Below, in pieces: positions 6,508-13,355 of a stretch of DNA of 40,462 bases. The notes below the pieces were generated by a model that was not told the origin of the DNA, ran no database searches, and worked only from the letters and a program-made list of their open reading frames with translations. Source of the stretch: an uncultured Oscillospiraceae bacterium (lineage in GTDB: Bacteria; Bacillota; Clostridia; Oscillospirales; Oscillospiraceae); assembly GCA_910577525.1 (NCBI GenBank), contig CAJTLI010000022.1, positions 1-40,462 of the forward strand, read 5' to 3'. Numbering within the stretch: the first letter of the stretch is position 1; each line of letters begins with the position of its first letter. The translations under genes were made by a program, and so were the position numbers.

Positions 6508-8697
6508 CTATTCCGCCTCAAGGTACAGCTGGAAGGCCCGGTAATCCCCCATCTGCGGGGGCAGCGGATAGCCCGCCCGCATCAGCGCGTCGCCGGGGTA
6601 GACCGCCTCCCCGCCGTTCACCCGGTACATCGCGTCCGGGTCCAGCCCCTTGGGGCGCACGGCGGCGAAGGGGGCGTTGGCCCGGGCCGGACCAGTCACC
6701 AGGGAGACCAGGGCCCGCCGCCTGTCGGCGGACACCTGCTGCCAGCCGGTGAAGGGTCCCTCCTCAAAGGGGGAGGTCAGCCGGTAGTAGTCCCCGGTCT
6801 GGATCAGGTCGTAATACTTCTGGAACAGACGGATCTGGCGGCGGATCTCCTCCCGCTCCTCCGGGCCGCACCGGCCCACGTCCATCTCATAGCCGAAGGT
6901 GCCGCTCATGGCCACCACCCCCCGGGTCTCCAGGGAGACGCTCCGGCCGGTCTGCTCATTGGGGACGGCGGAGACATGGGCCCCCATGGCGCACACGGGA
7001 TAGCAGAAGGAGGTGCCGTACTGGATGCGCAGGCGGTCGATGGCGTCGGTGTTGTCGCTGCACCAGATCTGGGGGGTGTAGTACAGCATACCGGCGTCAA
7101 AGCGGCCGCCGCCGCCGGCGCAGCCCTCGATCAGCAGGTGGGGGAACTCCTGCCGCACCCGCTCCAGCAGCTCGTAGAGCCCCAGCACATAGCGGTGGCA
7201 CACCTCTCCCTGGCGCTGAGGGGACAGGGCGGCGGACCACACGTCCGTCAGGCCCCGGTTCATGTCCCACTTCACGTAGGAAAGCCCCGGACAGGACAGC
7301 ACCGGCCGCAGGGCGGAGAGAATATGCTCCCGCACCTCCCGGCGGGAGATATCCAGCACCAGCTGGCTCCTGCCCCGGGCGGGGGCCCGGTTGGGCGCGG
7401 CCAGGGCCCAGTCCGAGTGGGCCCGGTAGAGGGCGCTGTCCTCGCTGACCATCTCCGGCTCCACCCAGATGCCGAACTTCATGCCCAGCGCCTGAACCTG
7501 GGCGGTCAGCCGCTCCAGCCCGCCGGGGAGCTTTTCCTCGTTGACCCACCAGTCGCCCAGGCCCTGCCGGTCGTTGTCCCGGCTGCCGAACCAGCCGTCG
7601 TCCATGACAAACAGCTCCACGCCCAGCTCCGCCGCCGACCGGGCCAGCTCCGCCAAAGTGCCGGCGTTGAAGTTGAAATAGGCCGCCTCCCAGCTGTTGA
7701 GGAGCACCGGCTTGCGCTCCCCCTTCCAGGGGTCCCGGAGCAGGTGGTCCCGGATGGCCCGGTGATACCGGCGGCTCATGGCCCCCAGGCCGTCGGGGGA
7801 GCACACCAGCGCCGCCTCCGGCGCGGTGAATTCCTCTCCCGGCTCCAGGGTCCAGCAGAAGCTGCGGGGGTGTATGCCCATGACCAGGCGGCTGTTGTCA
7901 AACTGGTCCCGCTCCGCCTCGGCCTGGAAGCTGCCGCTGTACAGCAGCAGAGCGCCGTAGCACAGGCCCCGGTCCTCGTCCGCCCCCGGCTCGCACAGCG
8001 CCACAAAGGGATTGTGCTGGTGGCTGGACATGCCCCGGACGCTGCCCGCCCCCTGTACGCCGGGGCGCAGGGGGGCCCGGGCGGGGCAGCGCTCCATGGC
8101 GTGCCGGCCGTCAAAGGTGATGAGGTCCAGCTTGGCGGGCAGGAAGTCCAGGCACAGGGAGGCCGCCTGCCCCAGGCGGAGGGGGGCGCTTCCCCCGTTG
8201 ACCACCCGAACCGCCCGGGTAATCAGGTCGTACTCCTCCAGCACGCCGTAGAGCAGTTCCACCCGCAGTCCGGAGGCGGCGTCCTCCAGCCGGACCGACA
8301 GGGTGTCCGCCTCCGCCTCCCCGGCGAAAAAGGCGGGCAGGCCGGGCAGGGCGTATTTGCCCCGGCGGGCCTCGGCCCCGGCGAAGCGCAGGTCCACAAT
8401 CTGGCTGCCGTCGGCCAGCTCCGCCTGGATGGCGGGCAGCCGGTAATCCCCCGCGCCGCTGGCGGCGTACTCCTGGGGCAGGGTGTCCAGGGAAAAGACG
8501 CGGTTATGGCCCGCCTCCGCCGGGTTGGGGGAAAAGCCCCGGTCCGCGTACTGGAGCAGGTAGGACAGGTCCCCGCCGCGAAGCCGCGGGCCGTAGTATG
8601 TGTGCAGCAGCACCCCGTAGTCCCCCACCTTCATCTGATAGGTGGAGGCCCGGGTGTGCAGCGTGAACACCTGGTTGTTCCAGTCTAGCTGTATCAT
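6508..8697 (-). CDS. Alpha-galactosidase, glycoside hydrolase family 36
   Basis: A 729-residue retaining alpha-galactosidase that removes terminal alpha-linked galactose from melibiose, raffinose and stachyose. The nucleophile Asp478 lies in KWDMNR and the acid/base Asp548 in CSDNTDAIDR; these numbers, and the length, agree with my recollection of the Geobacillus AgaA/AgaB enzymes. An N-terminal beta-sandwich occupies about residues 1-330, the barrel about 330-640, and a small C-terminal beta domain the rest. There is no signal peptide, so it acts in the cytoplasm on imported sugar. GGGAGGT precedes the ATG. It has its own promoter (8733-8761) and lies downstream of the ABC transporter genes on the same strand. 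Confidence 0.95.
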   Translation of the reverse strand: MIQLDWNNQVFTLHTRASTYQMKVGDYGVLLHTYYGPRLRGGDLSYLLQYADRGFSPNPAEAGHNRVFSLDTLPQEYAASGAGDYRLPAIQAELADGSQIVDLRFAGAEARRGKYALPGLPAFFAGEAEADTLSVRLEDAASGLRVELLYGVLEEYDLITRAVRVVNGGSAPLRLGQAASLCLDFLPAKLDLITFDGRHAMERCPARAPLRPGVQGAGSVRGMSSHQHNPFVALCEPGADEDRGLCYGALLLYSGSFQAEAERDQFDNSRLVMGIHPRSFCWTLEPGEEFTAPEAALVCSPDGLGAMSRRYHRAIRDHLLRDPWKGERKPVLLNSWEAAYFNFNAGTLAELARSAAELGVELFVMDDGWFGSRDNDRQGLGDWWVNEEKLPGGLERLTAQVQALGMKFGIWVEPEMVSEDSALYRAHSDWALAAPNRAPARGRSQLVLDISRREVREHILSALRPVLSCPGLSYVKWDMNRGLTDVWSAALSPQRQGEVCHRYVLGLYELLERVRQEFPHLLIEGCAGGGGRFDAGMLYYTPQIWCSDNTDAIDRLRIQYGTSFCYPVCAMGAHVSAVPNEQTGRSVSLETRGVVAMSGTFGYEMDVGRCGPEEREEIRRQIRLFQKYYDLIQTGDYYRLTSPFEEGPFTGWQQVSADRRRALVSLVTGPARANAPFAAVRPKGLDPDAMYRVNGGEAVYPGDALMRAGYPLPPQMGDYRAFQLYLEAE

Positions 8698-8732
8698 CGG
8701 GCTACCTCCCTGGCATCAATATTTTCCGTGTG

Positions 8733-8761
8733 ATTGTACGGGATTTTCCCCCGAAAGGCAA
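8733..8761 (-). promoter_or_regulatory. Promoter of the alpha-galactosidase gene
   Basis: On the reverse strand TTGCCT (8761-8756) and TACAAT (8738-8733), spacer 17 bases. A GGCATATTTCTG motif lies just upstream (8784-8773), resembling the repeats at the araC promoter. Confidence 0.75.
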
Positions 8762-8866
8762 GGGCCGGAAGGCAGAAATATGCCACAAATCCGCGCCCGG
8801 ATTCCGCCGGAAAACTGGTCATAATGGGGGAGAGGCAGATGGAGGCGGTTCCCTCCTCAGCACAGA

Positions 8867-8901
8867 AGCCCCGGCGGGGCGCAAAGGCCGGCGCCGGGGC
8901 T
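8867..8901 (-). terminator. Hairpin after the ABC permease gene
   Basis: A nine-pair GC stem, 8867-8875 with 8893-8901, between the second permease gene and the alpha-galactosidase promoter. There is no clear T-tract, so it may attenuate rather than stop read-through. Confidence 0.4.
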
Positions 8902-8920
8902 GTCCGCGCTCAGATAGACA

Positions 8921-9760
8921 TTATTTTCCGCCGGTGGTGGCGATGCCCTCGATGAACTGCTTCTGGAAGATGAGGTACAGGATCACCATGGGCAGCATGG
9001 CCAGCAGGGAGCCGGCCATCAGCACCGGGAAGTTGGTGGAGAACTGGCCCCGCAGGGTGGCCAGGCCGGAGGACAGGGTCATCATATTCAGGTCGGAGTT
9101 CACCACCAGGGGCCACATCAGGTCGGCGTAGGCGAACACGGCGGTGAAGATGGTCAGGGCGGCCACCGAGGTGCCGGTGAGGGGGAACATGACCTTATAG
9201 AAGGTCTGCCACTGGTTGCAGCCGTCCAGGTAGGCGGCCTCGCCGATCTCCTTGGGAATGCCCAGGTAGGTCTGGCGGAGGAAGAACACGCCGAAGGCGC
9301 TGACGATGCCGGGGAACACCAGGGCGAAAATGGTGTTGGCCAGCCCCATCTTGGCCACCATCTGGTACTGGGGGATGATGAAGATCTGGCTGGGCAGGGA
9401 CATCTGCACCAGTACGATGCCGAACAGCAGGTTCTTGCCCTTGAACTCCAGCTGGGCAAAGGCGTAGCCCGCCATGGAGCTGAAGGCCACCGCGCAGACC
9501 ACCCGGAAGAAGATCATCAGGGCGGTGTTGAGATACAGCTTGAGGAAGGGCAGGCTCTGCATGGCCTCCACGAAGTTGTCCACCATGATCTGCTTGGGGA
9601 AGAAGGTGAAGTTGGGATCGACGCTCTCGGGCACGGTCTTGGAGCTGGTGAGGAGCATCCACACGAAGGGGAAGATCATAATGACGGCGCCCAGAATCAG
9701 GGCGGCGTAGGTCAGGACGGTGAGCCTGGTCTTAGAGGCCCCCAGAGAACTCTTTTTCAT
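8921..9760 (-). CDS. Sugar ABC transporter permease, MalG type
   Basis: A 279-residue inner-membrane permease of the carbohydrate-uptake (CUT1) family. Six membrane segments are expected, the first at about residues 14-36 (TYAALILGAVIMIFPFVWM). The EAA loop that contacts the ATPase reads EAAYLDGCNQWQTFYKVMFPL around residues 190-210. The ribosome site AAGGAGGG precedes the ATG. It is the third gene of the lipoprotein - MalF type - MalG type operon, 15 bases after the preceding gene. No ATPase gene is present, so a shared MsmK-type ATPase elsewhere is expected (known for CUT1 systems of Firmicutes). The substrate is inferred as alpha-galactosides from the neighbouring GH36 enzyme. Confidence 0.93.
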   Translation of the reverse strand: MKKSSLGASKTRLTVLTYAALILGAVIMIFPFVWMLLTSSKTVPESVDPNFTFFPKQIMVDNFVEAMQSLPFLKLYLNTALMIFFRVVCAVAFSSMAGYAFAQLEFKGKNLLFGIVLVQMSLPSQIFIIPQYQMVAKMGLANTIFALVFPGIVSAFGVFFLRQTYLGIPKEIGEAAYLDGCNQWQTFYKVMFPLTGTSVAALTIFTAVFAYADLMWPLVVNSDLNMMTLSSGLATLRGQFSTNFPVLMAGSLLAMLPMVILYLIFQKQFIEGIATTGGK

Positions 9761-9775
9761 TTTGCCGGCCCTCCT

Positions 9776-10666
9776 TTAGACATCGTAATTGACCCATTTC
9801 TTCTGGCCGTAGAACTGGATGACCGTCACCAGGCCGATGAGCAGGACGGTCCAGATGACGATGGCCGAGCCCATGCCCCGGCTGCCCGCCACGAAGGACT
9901 CCCGGTAGAACAGGTACATCAGGCTCTGCACGCTGGTGACGGCGGGGTTGGTCTCCTCCACCATCATGTAGATGAGGTCGTACACCTTGACGGAGGACAT
10001 CAGCCGCATGATCATGACCACGAACAGGGTGGGGGACACCATGGGCAGGGTGATGGTGAAGAACTGCTTTACCGGGCCCGCGCCGTCGATGCTGTTGGCC
10101 TCGTAGAGGGTCCTGGGGATGTTCTGAAGGCCGGCCAGCAGCAGGATGGCGTCATAGCCGATGGCGCTCCAGATGGCCACCACGGCGCAGGAGACCATGA
10201 CAAAATTGGAATCGGTGATCCAGCCGATCTCGGTGCCCAGCACCTTGTTGAGGATGCCGTATTTGCCGTTGAAGATCCAGCGCCACACCATGGTGACGGC
10301 GGCGGGGGCGCACACCATGGGCAGGAAGTAGATGGTGCGGAAGCCGCCCTTGAACTTGATCTTGGCGTTGAGCAGCATGGCCACCAGCAGGGACAGGAAC
10401 AGCCCCACGGGGACGGTAAGGATGCAGAACAGGATGGTGTTCCAGGTGGCTTTCCAGAACTCGGGGGTCTGGAACATCTCGATGTAGTTGTCAAGGCCGA
10501 TGAACTTGTAGTGTCCGAAGCCCAGGTGCTCGCAGAAGCTGCTGTAGATGGTCTGGACAAAGGGCCACAGGTTGAGCACGATCAGGCCGATAATGGTGGG
10601 GGCCACCATCAGATAGGCCCAGTTTTGTTCCCGCCTCGCCGCGGGAGACAGCTTGTTTTTCTTCAC
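9776..10666 (-). CDS. Sugar ABC transporter permease, MalF type
   Basis: A 296-residue permease with membrane segments starting at about residue 20 (LMVAPTIIGLIVLNLWPF) and an EAA loop EANSIDGAGPVKQFFTITLPM. It pairs with the MalG-type protein to form the membrane channel. The start was moved to GTG 10666 because GGAGG lies about 7 bases upstream; the longer frame would run deep into the preceding binding-protein gene in a wrong frame. It begins 14 bases after the end of the lipoprotein gene, consistent with one transcript from 12041-12070. Confidence 0.92.
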   Translation of the reverse strand: MKKNKLSPAARREQNWAYLMVAPTIIGLIVLNLWPFVQTIYSSFCEHLGFGHYKFIGLDNYIEMFQTPEFWKATWNTILFCILTVPVGLFLSLLVAMLLNAKIKFKGGFRTIYFLPMVCAPAAVTMVWRWIFNGKYGILNKVLGTEIGWITDSNFVMVSCAVVAIWSAIGYDAILLLAGLQNIPRTLYEANSIDGAGPVKQFFTITLPMVSPTLFVVMIMRLMSSVKVYDLIYMMVEETNPAVTSVQSLMYLFYRESFVAGSRGMGSAIVIWTVLLIGLVTVIQFYGQKKWVNYDV

Positions 10667-10680
10667 AAATGACCCTCCTC

Positions 10681-11979
10681 TCAGCCGTCCGCCAGCTTTT
10701 TGGCGGTTTCGGTATCCACGATCTCCTGCATCCTGGCCAGGGCGGACTCCAGGCTCTGCTGGCCGTTGTAGACCTTGTTGATCTCGTCCAGCACGGGGCT
10801 CTTCCACTTGGGCTTGGCGGCGTTGTTCACATTCTGCACACCGTACTCGAACTGGTCCATGACCATCTCCACGTTGATGTCATAGCCCGCCTTCTCAAAG
10901 GCGTCGAAGTAGGGCTGCTCGGTGCCGTTGTAGGCGGAGATGGCCGCGCCGTAGGAGCTGGCCAGCAGCTGAGCCTCCTCGGTGCCGAAGAACTTGATCA
11001 CGTCCAGGGCGATGTCCCGGGTCTTGCCGTGGGCGGCGGTGGCGTAGCACAGGCCGTTGGAGATGGTGGCCCGGCCGTCGCCGGAGACGGGGTCGGGGCA
11101 CTTGGGCATGGGGGCGATGTCCCACTTGCCGTCCATATTGGGGAAGTTGAGGCACTTGTTCATCAGCTCCCAGTTGCCCTCCACGTACATGGAGCCGATG
11201 CCGGAGAAGAAGGCGGTGCCGGGGGCGGTCTCGGCGAAGTAGTTCTGCTTGGGGCACCAGTCGTAGTCCTGGAGGCCCACGTAGAACTCCATGCCCTTCT
11301 TGGTGCCGGGCTGGTCGAAGCCCGCCTTGGTGTTGTCCTCGTTCAGAATGTACCCGCCGGCCTGATAGACAAAGCTCCAGTAACCCATCTGGTCGTCGTT
11401 ATAGGCCAAAAAGCCGTAGTTGTCCGTTTTGTCGTAGATGGTCTGGGAGGCGTTCACCAGGTCGTCCCAGGTCCAGTTTTCGTCGGGGTAGGCCACCCCG
11501 GCGGCGTCGAACATCTCCTTGTTGTACACCAGGAAGATGTTGTCCTTGTCCTTGGGCACGCCGTACATGCGGCCGTCGCTGCCCTGGGCGTTGCCGATGG
11601 AGATCTCGGAAAAATGGTTTTCGTAGTAGTTGGCCTCCACGTCGTCATAGAGGTCCGTGACGTCCGCCAGCATGCCGAAGTCGGAATAGTACAGGATCTG
11701 GTTGGTGTGCATCCAGAAGATGTCCGGCATGGTGTTGGACTCGGCGGAGGCCTCCAGCTTGGTCCAGTACTCATTCCAGCTTGTGACCTGCACCTCGATG
11801 GTCACGTCGGGGTGCTTGGCGGTGTAGGCCTTGCAGATGGCCTCCATACTGTCCCGCTGGGCGATGTCCCAGATCTGGAACTTCAGGTGGGTCTTGCCGT
11901 CGGCGGAGCCGCAGCCGCCCAGGGACAGCAGCAGCGCCGCCGCCACAAGCAATGATGCGATACGGGGTATTTTTTTCAT
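10681..11979 (-). CDS. Sugar-binding lipoprotein of ABC transporter
   Basis: A 432-residue family 1 extracellular solute-binding protein. The N-terminus MKKIPRIASLLVAAALLLS with lipobox LGGC (lipidated Cys23) anchors it outside the membrane, where it captures the sugar for the two permeases. The remainder shows the usual family features (DIAQRDSMEAICKAYTAKHP early, Trp/Tyr-rich binding region). ATG 11979 is preferred over GTG 11988 because GAGGAG lies 8 bases upstream. First gene of the transporter operon. The ligand is inferred from the linked alpha-galactosidase; multiple-sugar binding is possible. Confidence 0.93.
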   Translation of the reverse strand: MKKIPRIASLLVAAALLLSLGGCGSADGKTHLKFQIWDIAQRDSMEAICKAYTAKHPDVTIEVQVTSWNEYWTKLEASAESNTMPDIFWMHTNQILYYSDFGMLADVTDLYDDVEANYYENHFSEISIGNAQGSDGRMYGVPKDKDNIFLVYNKEMFDAAGVAYPDENWTWDDLVNASQTIYDKTDNYGFLAYNDDQMGYWSFVYQAGGYILNEDNTKAGFDQPGTKKGMEFYVGLQDYDWCPKQNYFAETAPGTAFFSGIGSMYVEGNWELMNKCLNFPNMDGKWDIAPMPKCPDPVSGDGRATISNGLCYATAAHGKTRDIALDVIKFFGTEEAQLLASSYGAAISAYNGTEQPYFDAFEKAGYDINVEMVMDQFEYGVQNVNNAAKPKWKSPVLDEINKVYNGQQSLESALARMQEIVDTETAKKLADG

Positions 11980-12040
11980 GAACACCACTCCTCTGCTTCG
12001 TTTCTCCTTGCCGCCTCCTCCGGACGGCGATTTCAGGGTA

Positions 12041-12070
12041 ATGATACCGCTTTCCCCCGGCTTCTGTAAA
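12041..12070 (-). promoter_or_regulatory. Promoter of the sugar ABC operon
   Basis: On the reverse strand TTTACA (12070-12065), an 18-base spacer, TATCAT (12046-12041). GGCATATTTTCG lies just upstream (12095-12084), related to the araC-promoter repeats. Confidence 0.65.
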
Positions 12071-12130
12071 TGGACTGCGTTTTCGAAAATATGCCAGAAT
12101 GTTGCCTGGGACGCTTTTTGTGCAGTTTAC

Positions 12131-12188
12131 ATCACATCTTGGTATGTTGTTGTGATTTTCGTTTTATTTTACAGAATTGGCATTCTGT
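12131..12188. promoter_or_regulatory. Two operator-like palindromes upstream of the ABC operon
   Basis: ATCACA (12131-12136) and TGTGAT (12151-12156) form an inverted repeat with a 14-base gap. ACAGAAT (12171-12177) and ATTCTGT (12182-12188) form a perfect seven-base inverted repeat with a four-base gap. Both lie in the 420-base non-coding region between divergent promoters, 60-120 bases upstream of the ABC -35 box. Their binding proteins are unknown. Confidence 0.4.
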
Positions 12189-12189
12189 T

Positions 12190-12400
12190 TTTGTGTGATT
12201 TAACCACGCTTTTTCCGGCTGTCCTTCTATTTTCCAAAAGACCCAGGATTTTACTTTTTGCGTTTTTTCCCAAATGTGTGCCTCCGCTCCCCGGTTTCCG
12301 GCCCGGCGCGCCTCTTTTTTTCGGACGGCTGCGGCCTGGCTTGCCCCGGGTTCCGGCCCTGGGGCGGGCTGCGCATAAAAACGGGCCGCGGACAAGAAAA
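12190..12400. other. Gene-free spacer, no further features seen
   Basis: The rest of the divergent intergenic region between the ABC operon and the SH3 gene. T-rich tracts on the forward strand; no open frame with a ribosome site, no RNA family and no strong hairpin recognised. Confidence 0.4.
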
Positions 12401-12403
12401 AGA

Positions 12404-12432
12404 TTGACGAACGCTGTCAAAGCGTGTAAGAT
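12404..12432 (+). promoter_or_regulatory. Promoter of the zinc-ribbon/SH3 gene
   Basis: TTGACG at 12404-12409 and TAAGAT at 12427-12432, spacer 17 bases, 50 bases before the ATG. Confidence 0.7.
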
Positions 12433-12481
12433 AATGGGGTACAGCAAGTTTCCAGCCGTTTGGTCAAGGAGGAATCTCAAC

Positions 12482-13270
12482 ATGGCTTCCAAGCCCTCTC
12501 GCGATACGCTTATTCACTGTGAATCCTGCGGCGAGGATTACAGCGCCACCTACCGCCGCTGTCCCTTCTGCGGGGAGCGCAGCGATCCCCGGCGGGCCCC
12601 CCGCGTTACCCCCCCGGTCCGTTCCTCCTCCCGCAAGCGGGACGAGGAGGAGCTGGACGACGGCTATGTCTTCGACGGTCAGGACGCTTTTGAGGAGCAG
12701 GAGGAAGAGGAGGTCTACAGCGCCCCCCGGCCCAAGGGCGGCAAGCGGCTGGCCCCAAAGCAGAGCCGCAGGGGCGGCGTGGTGGAGCTGCCCCCCATCA
12801 ACTGGCCCCGGCTGATCACCTTCCTGTGTTCCCTGATTATCATCGTGGCCGCCCTGGTCATTGTGTTTACCGTCATCTATCCCCAGCTCCACAACGACCC
12901 CGTGGCGGACGTTTCTCAAGGGGTGTCCCAGCCCCCCGCCAGCCAGGACCCCAGCCCCGCCCCCACTCAGACGCCCCCGGTCCAGAGCGACCCCGTGGTG
13001 TCCGACCCCCCGGCGGTGTCCGATCCCCCCGCCAGCCAGCCTCCCGCCAGCCCCTCCGTGGGCCGGGCGGCCACCATCGTCAACGCCGCCGGCGGCCTGC
13101 GGGTGCGGGCCGAGCCCAACACCAACTGCGAGGTGCTGGACAGCCTGTTCAACGGGCAGTCCATCACCGTCATTGAGGCGGCGGGCAACGGCTGGTACCG
13201 GATCAGCTACGCCGGGCCCGGCGGCGTGGCGCGGTACGGCTACATCATGGGCCAGTACATCTCCAACTGA
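12482..13270 (+). CDS. Zinc-ribbon, single-pass membrane protein with SH3b domain
   Basis: A 262-residue protein of unknown specific role. Order of parts: an N-terminal zinc ribbon with Cys13, Cys16, Cys27 and Cys30; an acidic, charged cytoplasmic linker (about 35-105); one membrane segment near 114-136 (CSLIIIVAALVIVFTVIY); a Pro/Ser/Gln-rich spacer (about 145-195); and a C-terminal bacterial SH3 domain (about 197-262, GLRVRAEPNTNCEVL and GWYRISY). The topology suggests Zn ribbon inside and SH3 outside, where SH3b domains usually bind peptidoglycan. It may sense or tether to the wall (inference). AAGGAGG at 12466-12472 sets the start. Monocistronic between its own promoter and the shared terminator. 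Confidence 0.85.
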   Translation: MASKPSRDTLIHCESCGEDYSATYRRCPFCGERSDPRRAPRVTPPVRSSSRKRDEEELDDGYVFDGQDAFEEQEEEEVYSAPRPKGGKRLAPKQSRRGGVVELPPINWPRLITFLCSLIIIVAALVIVFTVIYPQLHNDPVADVSQGVSQPPASQDPSPAPTQTPPVQSDPVVSDPPAVSDPPASQPPASPSVGRAATIVNAAGGLRVRAEPNTNCEVLDSLFNGQSITVIEAAGNGWYRISYAGPGGVARYGYIMGQYISN

Positions 13271-13291
13271 ACCCGGCGCGCCAGACAAATC

Positions 13292-13338
13292 ACAAAAAGA
13301 GCCTGCGCGGGACAAAGTCCCGCGCAGGCTCTTTTTGT
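13292..13338. terminator. Bidirectional terminator, SH3 gene and Sel1 gene
   Basis: A perfect 22-pair inverted repeat, 13292-13313 with 13317-13338, loop AAA, with A- and T-rich ends. It serves the two convergent genes. Confidence 0.92.
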
Positions 13339-13355
13339 ATGTATGGAGGCGGGCC

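Noticed and set aside
6283..8688. Long forward frame opposite the alpha-galactosidase gene, beginning in the mobile repeat
   Set aside because: Antisense shadow of a gene with both catalytic aspartates identified; no homology or start signal.
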